NCBI RefSeq assembly: GCF_004363095.1
Contig: NZ_SNYO01000002.1
Span: 916,350 to 980,349, forward strand
Length of the DNA stretch: 64,000 nt
Source: Actinomycetospora succinea
GTDB taxonomy: Bacteria; Actinomycetota; Actinomycetes; Mycobacteriales; Pseudonocardiaceae
Direction of reading: 5' to 3'
Part shown: positions 32,981-41,378 of the stretch, one piece after another
Position numbering within the stretch: position 1 is the first letter of the stretch
How the letters are laid out: the number at the start of each line of letters is the position of its first letter
Notes under the pieces: model-generated
Databases searched by the model: none
Seen by the model: only the letters and a program-made list of their open reading frames with translations
Told to the model about the DNA's origin: nothing
Translations under genes and position numbers: made by a program

Positions 32981-33483
32981 CCGCCGCGATCACCGACGCC
33001 CGGGCCGTCGCCGAGGGCGTCGTCGACCCCGAGATGCCGATGCTGACCCTCGCCGACCTCGGCGTGCTGCGCGGCGTCGACACCGCCGAGGACGGCACGG
33101 TCGTCGTGACCATCACCCCGACCTACTCCGGCTGCCCCGCGCTCGACGAGATGCGCGCCGACCTGCGTCGCCGGCTGCACGCCGCCGGTCACGAGCGGGT
33201 CGACGTGCGGACGACGTTCAGCCCGCCGTGGACCACCGACTTCATCTCGGACGGGGGCCGCCGCAAGCTCGCCGAGGCCGGCGTCGCCCCGCCGGCGCAC
33301 CTCGGCCCCCGCGCGGCCGGTCCGGTCCCGTTGACGCTCGTGGCCCCGTCCCGCACCGTCGCCTGCCCCCGCTGCGGCGCGCCGGACACCGAGGAGACCT
33401 CGCGGTTCGGGCCCACCGCCTGCACCGCGCTGCGCCGCTGCCGCTCGTGCGCCGAGCCGTTCGAGCACGTCAAGGAGATCTGA
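32977..33483 (+). CDS. paaD: Phenylacetate pathway Fe-S assembly factor PaaD
   Basis: A 168-residue protein: a DUF59/MIP18 domain (VVDPEMPMLTLADLGVLRGV and TPTYSGCPALDEM, residues about 15-75) and a C-terminal cysteine set (CPRCGAPDTEE and CRSCAEPF), probably binding zinc or a cluster. PaaD is needed for a functional epoxidase, thought to help mature a Fe-S partner such as PaaE. GTG overlaps the paaC stop by four bases, and its own stop overlaps the paaE start. Confidence 0.95.
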   Translation: MTAAITDARAVAEGVVDPEMPMLTLADLGVLRGVDTAEDGTVVVTITPTYSGCPALDEMRADLRRRLHAAGHERVDVRTTFSPPWTTDFISDGGRRKLAEAGVAPPAHLGPRAAGPVPLTLVAPSRTVACPRCGAPDTEETSRFGPTACTALRRCRSCAEPFEHVKEI

Positions 33484-34586
33484 TGACGGCCGCCGTGACC
33501 GACGACCGCGTCGCCGATGCGGTCCCGGGCTTCCACCGCCTGCGCGTCGCCGACGTCGAGCGCCTCTGCGACGACGCCGTCGCGGTGCGCTTCGACGTCC
33601 CCGACCACCTCGGCGACGACTACGCCTTCCGCGCCGGCCAGTACCTGACCCTGCGGCTGGCGACCGAGCAGGGCGAGGAGCGCCGCTCGTACTCGATCTG
33701 CGCGCCCGAGGGCGCCGCCCCGCGCATCGGGGTGCGCCGGGTCGACGACGGCCTGTTCTCGACGTGGCTGGTCGACCGCCTCACGGCCGGCGACGAGCTC
33801 GAGGTCGGGCCGCCGCAGGGCCGGTTCACCCCGGAGGTCGCGCCCGGCGAGCACCACGTCCTCGTCGCCGCGGGCTCGGGGATCACCCCGGTGCTCTCGA
33901 TCGCCGCGACCGTGCTGGCCGCGTACCGCGACACCCAGGTCACGCTGCTCTACGGCAACCGCCGCAGCGACACCGTGATGTTTGGCGAGGACCTCGCCGA
34001 CCTCAAGGACCGCTACGGCCCCCGCCTGCAGCTCGTCCACGTGCTCTCCCGCGAGCCCACCGCCGCCGACCTGTTCAACGGCCGCCTCGACGCCGAGCGC
34101 CTGCGCACGCTGGTCGGCGCGCTGGTGCCCGTCGGCGAGGTCGCGCACTGGTGGCTCTGCGGGCCGCTGGGCATGGTCGAGGCCGCGACCGAGGTCATCA
34201 CCGGCTTCGACGTCGAGCGCCGGACGGTGCACCGCGAACTCTTCTACGTCGACGAGCCACCGCCCGAGGTGCACCGCGCCGAGGACGAGGCGCTCGAGGA
34301 CGACGGCACCGGCGCCACCGTGACGGTGATCGTCAACGGGCGCTCGTCGGTGCTCACGCTGCCGCGGAACGAGCCCGTGCTCGACGCCGCCCAGCGCGCC
34401 CGCTCGGACCTGCCGTTCGCCTGCAAGGGCGGGGTCTGCGGCACCTGCCGCGCGCAGGTCACCGTCGGCGAGGTCACCATGCGCCGCAACTTCGCGCTCG
34501 AGCCCGAGGAGGTCGACGCGGGGTTCGTGCTGACCTGCCAGGCTCTGCCGGTCTCGGACGAGATCACCGTCGACTACGACACGTAG
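33483..34586 (+). CDS. paaE: Phenylacetyl-CoA epoxidase reductase PaaE
   Basis: A 367-residue flavoprotein reductase. The FAD-binding segment RSYSICAPEG is near residue 63, the NAD(P) region AAGSGITPVLS near 130, and a C-terminal plant-type ferredoxin domain has CKGGVCGTC and a later LTC, the four 2Fe-2S ligands. It passes electrons from NADPH to the PaaABC epoxidase. Start coupled to paaD (TGATG). Confidence 0.96.
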   Translation: MTAAVTDDRVADAVPGFHRLRVADVERLCDDAVAVRFDVPDHLGDDYAFRAGQYLTLRLATEQGEERRSYSICAPEGAAPRIGVRRVDDGLFSTWLVDRLTAGDELEVGPPQGRFTPEVAPGEHHVLVAAGSGITPVLSIAATVLAAYRDTQVTLLYGNRRSDTVMFGEDLADLKDRYGPRLQLVHVLSREPTAADLFNGRLDAERLRTLVGALVPVGEVAHWWLCGPLGMVEAATEVITGFDVERRTVHRELFYVDEPPPEVHRAEDEALEDDGTGATVTVIVNGRSSVLTLPRNEPVLDAAQRARSDLPFACKGGVCGTCRAQVTVGEVTMRRNFALEPEEVDAGFVLTCQALPVSDEITVDYDT

Positions 34587-34602
34587 GAGTAGGAGCTCGT
34601 TG

Positions 34603-36645
34603 ATGAGCACCCTTGCCAGCCACGTCCTCGGCGACCGGGTCACCCCCGACGCCGAGGGCCGCCCGATGACCGACGCCGTCACCGGCGAGGAGATCGGCCG
34701 GCTCACCACCGACGGCATCGACATGGCCGCGGTCGCCGGGTACGGGCGCCGCGTCGGCGGCGCAGCGCTGCGCGAGCTGTCGTTCCACGAGCGCGCGTCG
34801 CTGCTCAAGGCCCTGGCGGGCCACCTGCGCGAGCACCGCGAGGAGCTCTACGCCGTCTCCGCGCGCACCGGCGCGACGAAGGGCGACGCGAAGTTCGACG
34901 TCGACGGCGGCATCGGCGTGCTGCAGGCCTACGCGTCGCTGGGCAAGCGCGAGCTGCCCGCGTCCGGGCCGTGGCTCGACGGCGACGTCGTGCCGCTGAG
35001 CAAGGGCGGCACGTTCCTCGCCCAGCACCTGTACACGCCGCTGCAGGGCGTCGCGGTGCAGGTCAACGCCTACAACTTCCCGGTCTGGGGCCCGCTGGAG
35101 AAGCTCGCGCCGGCGCTCCTCGCCGGCGTCCCGTCGATCATCAAGCCGGCGACGCCGACCGCGTTCCTCACCGCCGAGCTGGCCCGGCTGATCTCCGAGT
35201 CGGGGCTGCTGCCCGACGGCGCGGTGCAGTTCCTCGCGGGCTCGGTCGGCGACCTGTTCGACCACCTCACCGAGCAGGACCTCGTCTCGTTCACCGGCTC
35301 GGCGTCCACCGCCCGGCAACTGCGCACCCACCCGGTGCTCTCGGCGCGCGCGGTGCGGTTCACCGCCGAGGCCGACTCGCTGAACTGCTCGATCCTCGGT
35401 CCGGACGCGACGCCGGGGACGCCGGAGTTCGACCTGTACGTGTCCCAGCTCGTCACCGAGATGACGGTCAAGGCGGGCCAGAAGTGCACGGCGATCCGGC
35501 GTGCGTTCGTTCCGGAGGCGCAGGCCGACGCCGTGGTCGAGGCGGTGCGGGAGAAGCTCGCGGCCGTCGTCGTCGGGGACCCGTCGGATCCCGCCGTCAC
35601 GATGGGCGCCCTCGCCGGTCTGGAGCAGCGCGAGGAGGTCCGCCGCTCGCTGAAGTCGCTGACCGACGGCGCCGAGGTCGTGTTCGGCGACCCCGAGCAG
35701 GTGGAGGTCACCGGCGCCGACGCCCAGCGGGGCGCGTTCCTCTCGCCGGTGCTGCTGCGCGCGCCGGCCGACAGCGCCGCGGTGCACGAGGTCGAGGCGT
35801 TCGGCCCGGTGTCGACGGTTGTCCCGTACTCGTCGACCTCCGAGGTCGTCGAGCTCGCCGCGCGCGGCCAGGGGTCGCTGGCGGGCTCGGTGGTCACCGC
35901 CGACCCGGAGTTCGCGCGCGAGGTCGTGCTCGGCACGGCGCCGTGGCACGGGCGCCTGCTCGTCCTCGACCGCACCGACGCGAAGGAGTCGACGGGCCAC
36001 GGCTCGCCGATGCCCCAGCTCGTGCACGGTGGCCCGGGTCGCGCCGGCGGCGGCGAGGAGATGGGCGGGCTGCGCGGCGTCGCCCACCACATGCAGCGCA
36101 CCGCGGTCCAGGGCAGCCCGGACATGCTCTCGACGATCACCGGGCGGTGGGTGCCGGGCAGCGCGCGGACCGTCACCGACGAGCACCCGTTCCGCAAGCA
36201 CCTGGAGGACCTCAGGCCGGGCGACACGGTCGTCGGCGGTCCGCGCCGGGTGACCGAGGCCGACGTCGAGCACTTCGCCGAGTTCACCGGCGACACGTTC
36301 TACGCCCACCTCGACGCCGAGGCGGCCGCCGCGAACCCGTTCTTCGGCGAGCGCGTGGCCCACGGCTACCTCGTGGTCTCGTTCGCCGCGGGCCTGTTCG
36401 TCGACCCGGCGCCGGGCCCGGTGCTCGCCAACTTCGGCGTCGACAACCTGCGCTTCCTGACGCCGGTGAAGTTCGACGACGAGCTGACGATCACGCTGAC
36501 CGCCAAGCAGATCTCGCCGCGCGCCTCGGCGGCGTACGGCGAGGTGCGCTGGGACGCCGAGGTCGTCAACGCGGCCGGCGAGCCGGTGGCGAAGTACGAC
36601 GTGCTGACGCTGGTGGCTCGTCGGTCGGAGGGGCGCGATGCCTGA
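34603..36645 (+). CDS. paaZ: PaaZ: oxepin-CoA hydrolase / 3-oxo-5,6-dehydrosuberyl-CoA semialdehyde dehydrogenase
   Basis: A 680-residue fusion. Residues 1-520 are an aldehyde dehydrogenase with the catalytic Glu in FTAEADSLN near 260 and Cys in AGQKCTAIRR near 297. Residues about 535-680 are a MaoC-type hydratase with FTGDTFYAHLD and ERVAHGYLVVS. The two domains open the oxepin-CoA ring and oxidise the resulting aldehyde. ATG 34603 has two GGAG sites upstream. It ends 8 bp inside paaI. Confidence 0.96.
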   Translation: MSTLASHVLGDRVTPDAEGRPMTDAVTGEEIGRLTTDGIDMAAVAGYGRRVGGAALRELSFHERASLLKALAGHLREHREELYAVSARTGATKGDAKFDVDGGIGVLQAYASLGKRELPASGPWLDGDVVPLSKGGTFLAQHLYTPLQGVAVQVNAYNFPVWGPLEKLAPALLAGVPSIIKPATPTAFLTAELARLISESGLLPDGAVQFLAGSVGDLFDHLTEQDLVSFTGSASTARQLRTHPVLSARAVRFTAEADSLNCSILGPDATPGTPEFDLYVSQLVTEMTVKAGQKCTAIRRAFVPEAQADAVVEAVREKLAAVVVGDPSDPAVTMGALAGLEQREEVRRSLKSLTDGAEVVFGDPEQVEVTGADAQRGAFLSPVLLRAPADSAAVHEVEAFGPVSTVVPYSSTSEVVELAARGQGSLAGSVVTADPEFAREVVLGTAPWHGRLLVLDRTDAKESTGHGSPMPQLVHGGPGRAGGGEEMGGLRGVAHHMQRTAVQGSPDMLSTITGRWVPGSARTVTDEHPFRKHLEDLRPGDTVVGGPRRVTEADVEHFAEFTGDTFYAHLDAEAAAANPFFGERVAHGYLVVSFAAGLFVDPAPGPVLANFGVDNLRFLTPVKFDDELTITLTAKQISPRASAAYGEVRWDAEVVNAAGEPVAKYDVLTLVARRSEGRDA

Positions 36646-37045
36646 CATCACCGCGTCCGTGCGGCGCATGTGGGACGACGACGCCGCGTCGCGCAAGCTC
36701 GGGATGGAGCTGCACGAGGCGTCGGAGGGGCGCGCGCGGGTCTCGATGCCGGTGACCGCGGAGATGGTCAACGGCCACGGGATGTGCCACGGCGGCTACC
36801 TGTTCCTGCTCGCCGACTCGACGTTCGCGTGCGCCTGCAACTCGCCGGGCCCGGTCGCCGTCGCGGCGGCCGCGGACATCGTCTTCGTCGCGTCGGCCCA
36901 GCTCGGCGACGTGCTCCTCGCCGAGGCGGCCGAGCGGGTCGCGTTCGGGCGCAGCGGCGTCTACGACGTCACGGTGACCCGACCGCGCGACGGTCAGGTC
37001 ATCGCGGAGTTCCGGGGCCGCAGCCGCACCTTGCGGAGCAGCTAG
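36638..37045 (+). CDS. paaI: Phenylacetate-pathway thioesterase PaaI
   Basis: A 135-residue hotdog-fold thioesterase. The active-site region GHGMCHGGYLFLLADSTFA is near residue 45 and provides the helix and Asp used by PaaI. It is believed to hydrolyse dead-end CoA thioesters and free trapped CoA. Its ATG overlaps the paaZ end by 8 bp. The downstream beta-oxidation genes (paaF, G, H, J) and the ligase paaK are not in this window. Confidence 0.94.
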   Translation: MPDITASVRRMWDDDAASRKLGMELHEASEGRARVSMPVTAEMVNGHGMCHGGYLFLLADSTFACACNSPGPVAVAAAADIVFVASAQLGDVLLAEAAERVAFGRSGVYDVTVTRPRDGQVIAEFRGRSRTLRSS

Positions 37046-37168
37046 CACCCGGTGCGTCACGTTCCGTAGACCGTTCTGCCCCTGATGTCGCGCTTCTGAC
37101 AGGGCGACTGTCGGCGATCGCCACGGTGCGTCATGCTCGAGGACGACACGGCGTGAGAGGGGTCCCGG

Positions 37169-37804
37169 GTGATCGCTGAGTGGCTGCAGACGATCCCGCC
37201 GCTGGCGGTGTACCTCACCGTCCTCGGCGTGGTCGGGATCGAGAGCTTCGGCATCCCCCTGCCCGGCGAGATCGTGCTGGTCAGCGCGACGCTCATGGCC
37301 ACCCGTCCCGAGCTGGCGGTGTCCGCGATCTGGGTGGCGACGGCCGCGCTGGTCGGCGCGGTGGTGGGCGACTCCATCGGCTTCGCCGTCGGGCGGCGCT
37401 ACGGGATCGGGCTGCTCGAGGCGGCCGGGCGACGGTTCCCGAAGCACTTCGGCCCCGGGCACGTCGCCATCGCTGAGCGGGCGTTCGAGCGCTGGGGCGT
37501 GCTGACGGTCATCATCGGCCGGTTCATCGCGATCCTGCGGATCCTCGCGGGCCCGCTGGCCGGCGCGCTCCGGATGCCGTACCGCAAGTTCATGCCGGCG
37601 AACCTCGTCGGCGGCTTCCTGTGGACGTTCGGCACGACGGCCGCCGTCTACGCGCTCGGGATCGCGGCCGAGACCTGGCTCAAGCGGTTCTCGTGGGCGG
37701 GGCTGATCGTCGCGGTGATCGCCGCCCTGGTCGTCGGGTTCCTCGTCAAACGGCGCGTGATCGGGCTGCTCACCCGGCCGGAGGAGGGTGCGCCCGCGTC
37801 CTGA
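37169..37804 (+). CDS. DedA-family membrane protein
   Basis: A 211-residue polytopic protein with the family (SNARE-associated/VTT) features: ESFGIPLPGEIVLVSATLMA near residue 24, a GDSIGFAVGRRYG segment near 70, and the basic IGRFIAILRILAGPLAGALRM motif near 115. DedA proteins are inner-membrane carriers linked to undecaprenyl-phosphate or phospholipid flipping. GTG has GAGAGGGG upstream. It starts 124 bp after paaI, so it may be independently transcribed. Confidence 0.92.
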   Translation: MIAEWLQTIPPLAVYLTVLGVVGIESFGIPLPGEIVLVSATLMATRPELAVSAIWVATAALVGAVVGDSIGFAVGRRYGIGLLEAAGRRFPKHFGPGHVAIAERAFERWGVLTVIIGRFIAILRILAGPLAGALRMPYRKFMPANLVGGFLWTFGTTAAVYALGIAAETWLKRFSWAGLIVAVIAALVVGFLVKRRVIGLLTRPEEGAPAS

Positions 37805-37842
37805 GCGGGTATGCCGCGGGCTCACTCACCGAGGAGGAGCCC

Positions 37843-38157
37843 GTGGCCGACGCACCGTTCCCCGACTTCGACCACGCCACGGTCGACACCGTCAAGCACC
37901 GCATCCGCTCGCTCGAGCGTGACGAGGTGGAGGGGCTGCTCGAGCACGAGCGGGCCCACTCGTCGCGCATGCCGGTGATCGAGGTGCTGCGCACCCGGAT
38001 CGCCGAGCTCGACGCGGGCGACACGCCGTCCGGTGGCGACCAGTCCGAGGCCCGCGAGGGCGGGACCGCCCACGGCTCGCCGGTCTCCCCCGACGGCGCC
38101 GCCCAGCCCGGCCCGCCCGACCGCCACGGCCTGCGCCAGGTGACCTGGGGTGGCTAG
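37843..38157 (+). CDS. Hypothetical protein with a short helical N-terminal domain
   Basis: A 104-residue protein. Residues 10-55 form a conserved-looking helical unit (DTVKHRIRSLERDEVEGLLE, then RMPVIEVLRTRIAELDAG), of a type found in many actinobacterial small proteins. The rest is a Gly/Ser/Pro tail. The function is unknown. GTG has a GAGGAGGAG site. It is followed by a palindromic terminator. Confidence 0.65.
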   Translation: MADAPFPDFDHATVDTVKHRIRSLERDEVEGLLEHERAHSSRMPVIEVLRTRIAELDAGDTPSGGDQSEAREGGTAHGSPVSPDGAAQPGPPDRHGLRQVTWGG

Positions 38158-38163
38158 CGCCAG

Positions 38164-38203
38164 GTGAGCAGTGTGGACGGCTATAGCCGTCCAAAGTGCT
38201 CAC
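38164..38203. terminator. Palindromic bidirectional terminator with a CTATAG centre
   Basis: A 20-bp perfect palindrome (TGGACGGCTATAGCCGTCCA, 38174-38193) is extended by GTGAGCA/TGCTCAC arms. It lies between convergent genes, 6 bp after one stop and 16 bp before the other. A second element of the same design is at 47604-47647. Confidence 0.75.
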
Positions 38204-38218
38204 ATGCGCGAAGCGCAC

Positions 38219-39358
38219 CTAGCGCGCGAAATGGCGGCTGATGACCAGGCGCTGGATCTGGTTGGTGCCCTCGAAGATCTGCATGATCTTGGCTTCGCGC
38301 ATGTAGCGCTCCACCGGGAAGTCGCGGGTGTAGCCGTAGCCGCCGAACACCTGCACGGCGTCGGTGGTGACCTTCATGGCCGCGTCGGTGGCGACGAGCT
38401 TGGCGACGCTGGCCTGGCGCCCGTAGGGCCGGCCGAGGTCACGGCGGCGCGCCGCGTCCAGATAGGTCGCGCGCGCCGAGTCGACCGCGGCGGCCATGTC
38501 GGCGAGCACGAACCCGAGCCCCTGGTGGTCGACGATCTTCTTGCCGAACGTCTCCCGCTCGTTCGCGTAGTCCACGGCGGCGTCCAGCGCGGCCTGGGCC
38601 AGCCCGGTCGCGCACGCGGCGATGCCCAGCCGGCCGGAGTCGAGCGCCGAGAAGGCGATCTCGAGGCCCTGGCCCTCGGTGCCGATCAGCCGGTCGCCCT
38701 CGAGGACGGCGCCGTCCCAGTTGGCGGTGCAGGTCGGGACCCCGTGGAGGCCCATCTTCTCCTCGGGTCGGCCCCACGACAGGCCCTCGGCCTGCCCGGG
38801 CGCGAGGAAGCACGACACGCCCCGCGAGCCCTCGCCGGTGCGGGCGAACAGGGCGTAGAAGTCGGCCTTCCCGCCGTGCGTGATCCAGGCCTTGGTGCCG
38901 GTGATCGCGTAGCCGCCGTCGGCGGGCGAGGCCTTGCACCGCAGCGCCGCCGCGTCCGACCCGGCCTGCGGCTCCGACAGCGAGTATCCGCCGATGAGCC
39001 CCCCGCCGAGCATGTCGGGCAGCCAGCGCTGCTGCTGCTCGGCGGTGCCGAACGTCGCCAGCGGGAAGCACGACAGCGAGTGCACGCTCGTCGCGACCGC
39101 CACCGCGGCCCACCGCGCCGCGAGCTCCTCGAGCACCTGCAGGTAGACCTCGTAGGGCTGCCCGCCGCCCCCGAGCTCCTCGGAGTACGGCAGTCCCAGC
39201 AGCCCCGCCTCGCCGAGCGTCGCGAACAGGCCCTCCGGGTAGGTCTCCGCGCGCTCGTGCTCCTCCACCCGCGTCGCGAGCTCCTTGTCCGCGAGATCGC
39301 GGGTCAGGTCCAGCAGGTCCTCGGCCTCCTGGGTGGGCAGCAGACGGTCGACGGGCAT
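38219..39358 (-). CDS. Acyl-CoA dehydrogenase
   Basis: A 379-residue FAD enzyme. Signature 1 (YSLSEPQAGSDAAALR) is near residue 120, the FAD loop TKAWITHGG near 155, and signature 2 runs through VFGGYGYTRDFPVERYMRE, with the catalytic base Glu in FEGTNQIQR near 364. It oxidises an acyl-CoA to the 2-enoyl-CoA. It is divergent from a TetR gene across a nested inverted repeat, so that regulator probably controls it. Confidence 0.95.
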   Translation of the reverse strand: MPVDRLLPTQEAEDLLDLTRDLADKELATRVEEHERAETYPEGLFATLGEAGLLGLPYSEELGGGGQPYEVYLQVLEELAARWAAVAVATSVHSLSCFPLATFGTAEQQQRWLPDMLGGGLIGGYSLSEPQAGSDAAALRCKASPADGGYAITGTKAWITHGGKADFYALFARTGEGSRGVSCFLAPGQAEGLSWGRPEEKMGLHGVPTCTANWDGAVLEGDRLIGTEGQGLEIAFSALDSGRLGIAACATGLAQAALDAAVDYANERETFGKKIVDHQGLGFVLADMAAAVDSARATYLDAARRRDLGRPYGRQASVAKLVATDAAMKVTTDAVQVFGGYGYTRDFPVERYMREAKIMQIFEGTNQIQRLVISRHFAR

Positions 39359-39364
39359 CGCGGA

Positions 39365-39414
39365 CGCTCCTTAACGGTACTGAGAACGGTCCTAGAGTAC
39401 CGATGACAGGAGCG
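39365..39414. promoter_or_regulatory. Nested inverted repeats between acyl-CoA dehydrogenase and TetR
   Basis: CGGTACT (39375-39381) and AGTACCG (39396-39402) form an inner pair; CGCTCCT (39365-39371) and AGGAGCG (39408-39414) form an outer pair. The element covers most of the 69-bp divergent intergenic region, a good place for TetR binding. Confidence 0.5.
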
Positions 39415-39427
39415 TTAGGGTAGGGCC

Positions 39428-40015
39428 GTGACCGCCCCGAGCCCGACGCGCCGCGGTGCCGCGCGCCACTCGGAGCTCTTCGACGCCCTCATCGACCTGC
39501 TGCTCGCTGAGGGCTTCGCCCACCTGACCCTCGACGACGTCGCCGCTCGCCTGCGCTGCTCGAAGCGCACGCTCTACGCGCTCGCGGGGTCGAAGGAGCA
39601 GCTGGTGCGCGCGGCGGTCGTGCGCTTCTTCGAGCGCGCCACCGTCCGCGTCGAGGCCGCCGTCGCCGCCTGCGCGGCCCCTGCCGACCGCGTGGCCGCC
39701 TACCTGCGCGCCGTCGCCGCCGAGCTCGCGCCCGCGTCGGCCGGGTTCTTCGACGACATGGCCGCGTTCCCGCCGGCCGCCGAGGTCTACGCGCGCAACA
39801 CGGAGGCCGCCGCCCGGCGCGTCGGCGAGCTCATCGGCGAGGGCGTCGCGGCCGGCGACTTCCGCGACGTCCCGGTGTCGTTCGCCGCCGAGACCGTCGC
39901 GACGACGATGGTGGCGATCCAGCAGCGCCGCATCGCCGGCGCCACCGGCCTCGCCGACGCCGAGGCGTACGAGGCGCTGGCGGCGCTACTGCTCCACGGC
40001 CTCGCGCGGCCCTGA
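39428..40015 (+). CDS. TetR-family regulator, probably of the acyl-CoA dehydrogenase
   Basis: A 195-residue regulator with the HTH at about 25-62 (FAHLTLDDVAARLRCSKRTL). The C-terminal domain is helical with a hydrophobic pocket (ETVATTMVAIQQRR). A TAGGGT box 6 nt before the GTG suggests a leaderless mRNA. Its end overlaps the convergent molybdopterin protein gene by 30 bp. Confidence 0.87.
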   Translation: MTAPSPTRRGAARHSELFDALIDLLLAEGFAHLTLDDVAARLRCSKRTLYALAGSKEQLVRAAVVRFFERATVRVEAAVAACAAPADRVAAYLRAVAAELAPASAGFFDDMAAFPPAAEVYARNTEAAARRVGELIGEGVAAGDFRDVPVSFAAETVATTMVAIQQRRIAGATGLADAEAYEALAALLLHGLARP

Positions 40016-40708
40016 GCGTCCCCAGGCGCAGAGGGCCCGCAGCGGCGGGACGAGCAGCCGGTAGACCGGCCGCACCCAGCGCCCGGGCAGCGTGCCGTGG
40101 CGCTCCTCCTCCCAGACCCGCGCGCGCGGGTGCTCCTCGAGCAACCGGAGCGCCAGGGACCCGTGGGACCCCGTCGGCGGGGCGGTCAGCAGCTCGATGC
40201 GGCTGAGGTGCTTGGTGCTGACGAAGCCGTACTGGCTCGGGCTGACGAGCCGGACCGGGGCGCCGTGGTCGCTGTCGAGCGGGCGTCCGTCGAGGTTCTC
40301 GGCGAGCAGGACGTCGCCCGCCAGCGCGTCCTCGAGCGTCACGACCGACCGGTGGTGGTCGAGCCCGCGGAAGACGACGTGGGTGACCGCGGCGGCCGGG
40401 TCGAGGGCGGGCGCGAGGACGTCGCGGTAGAAGTCGTCGAACCCGACGCCCTCCCAGCGCAGGTCGACCGCCGACCACCCGGCGACGCAGTGGAAGTCGG
40501 CCGTGAGCTCGCGGCGCGGCAGCCGCGCGAGGTCGGCCGGGGACACCGAGAACGGGGCGCGCACGGCTCCGCCGACCTCGATCACGTGGTCCGCGGGGAT
40601 CTCCGGGGCCGGGTGGTGGAGGTGCGTGCCGAAGCGCGGGAACCCCTCGACGGCGCGCTGGCCGGGCGGCAGCCGCAGGCCGTGGGCGACGGCGTGTGTC
40701 GTGGTCAT
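39986..40708 (-). CDS. Molybdopterin-dependent (sulfite-oxidase-fold) oxidoreductase
   Basis: A 240-residue protein with the Oxidored_molyb domain: the Mo-ligand Cys in ADFHCVAGWSAVDLRWEG near residue 75, HVVFRGLDHHRS near 110 and HGAPVRLVSPSQYGFVSTKH near 150. It has no signal peptide and no dimerisation domain, unlike sulfite oxidase, and resembles YedY-type catalytic domains. The substrate is unknown. It is divergent from a TetR gene with two palindromic sites between, so it is probably repressed by that protein. Confidence 0.87.
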   Translation of the reverse strand: MTTTHAVAHGLRLPPGQRAVEGFPRFGTHLHHPAPEIPADHVIEVGGAVRAPFSVSPADLARLPRRELTADFHCVAGWSAVDLRWEGVGFDDFYRDVLAPALDPAAAVTHVVFRGLDHHRSVVTLEDALAGDVLLAENLDGRPLDSDHGAPVRLVSPSQYGFVSTKHLSRIELLTAPPTGSHGSLALRLLEEHPRARVWEEERHGTLPGRWVRPVYRLLVPPLRALCAWGRSGPREAVEQ

Positions 40709-40760
40709 CGCGTTCCCCTCGGTCTATACGGGGTCGTACACGAAGGCGACGCTAGCAGCG

Positions 40761-40780
40761 TCTGTACGGTGCCGTACAGA
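40761..40780. promoter_or_regulatory. 20-bp inverted repeat, candidate TetR operator
   Basis: TCTGTACGGTGCCGTACAGA has two 9-bp complementary arms around a TG centre. A related, weaker site (TATACGGGGTCGTACA) lies about 35 bp away near 40722-40738, closer to the oxidoreductase start. Confidence 0.6.
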
Positions 40781-40804
40781 CCGAGACCGAGGAGGGACGC
40801 CGCC

Positions 40805-41368
40805 GTGGCGCTCGCCCGCACGCCCCGGCACCGCTGGATCGACGCGGGGCTGCGGGCGCTGGCCACGGCCGGGCCGGACGCCGTGCAGGTCGAGTCCCTG
40901 GCGCGCTCGCTGGGCGTCAGCAAGGGCGGCTTCTACGGCTACTTCGCCGACCGGCCCGCCCTCCTCACCGAGGTGCTCGACGCCTGGGAGGCGCGCAGCA
41001 CCGACCAGGTCCTCGCCCAGGTCGAGCAGGAGGGCGGCGACGCGCGGACCCGGGCACGGCGGGCCGCCGAGCTCACGTTCAGCCCCGAGCTGCGCCCGAT
41101 CGACCTCGCCGTCCGCGACTGGGCGCGGCGCGACGCGGCGGTCGCCGAGCGCCTGCGGCGGGTCGACGACCTGCGCATCGGCTACCTGCGCGAGCTGCTG
41201 GCGCCCGTGTGCACCGACGAGGACGACCTCGAGGCCCGCTGCCTCATCGCGTTCGCGGTGGCGGTCGCCGACCCCCTCGTCGCCGCCGGCCACGGCACCC
41301 GCACCCGCGCCGACGTGCTCCGGACCGTGCAGCGCCGGCTCTTCGCGCCACCGCCCGCGGGACCGTAG
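40805..41368 (+). CDS. TetR-family regulator
   Basis: A 187-residue regulator with the HTH at about 28-50 (VESLARSLGVSKGGFYGYFA). The conserved C-terminal stretch after RPIDLAVRDWARRD is typical of a TetR_C subgroup. GTG at 40805 has a GAGGAGGGA site. It is divergent from the molybdopterin oxidoreductase and probably binds the TCTGTACGG palindrome. Confidence 0.88.
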   Translation: MALARTPRHRWIDAGLRALATAGPDAVQVESLARSLGVSKGGFYGYFADRPALLTEVLDAWEARSTDQVLAQVEQEGGDARTRARRAAELTFSPELRPIDLAVRDWARRDAAVAERLRRVDDLRIGYLRELLAPVCTDEDDLEARCLIAFAVAVADPLVAAGHGTRTRADVLRTVQRRLFAPPPAGP

Positions 41369-41371
41369 CCT
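41366..41371 (+). promoter_or_regulatory. Candidate leaderless -10 box
   Basis: TAGCCT overlaps the stop of the TetR gene and ends 7 nt before the GTG of the next gene. Confidence 0.4.
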
Positions 41372-41378
41372 CGGGCCG

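Noticed and set aside
34564..36771. A long minus-strand frame antisense to paaZ
   Set aside because: Its translation is His/Arg/Gly-rich with no domain, typical of the complementary frame of a GC-rich gene, while paaZ itself matches two complete enzyme domains.
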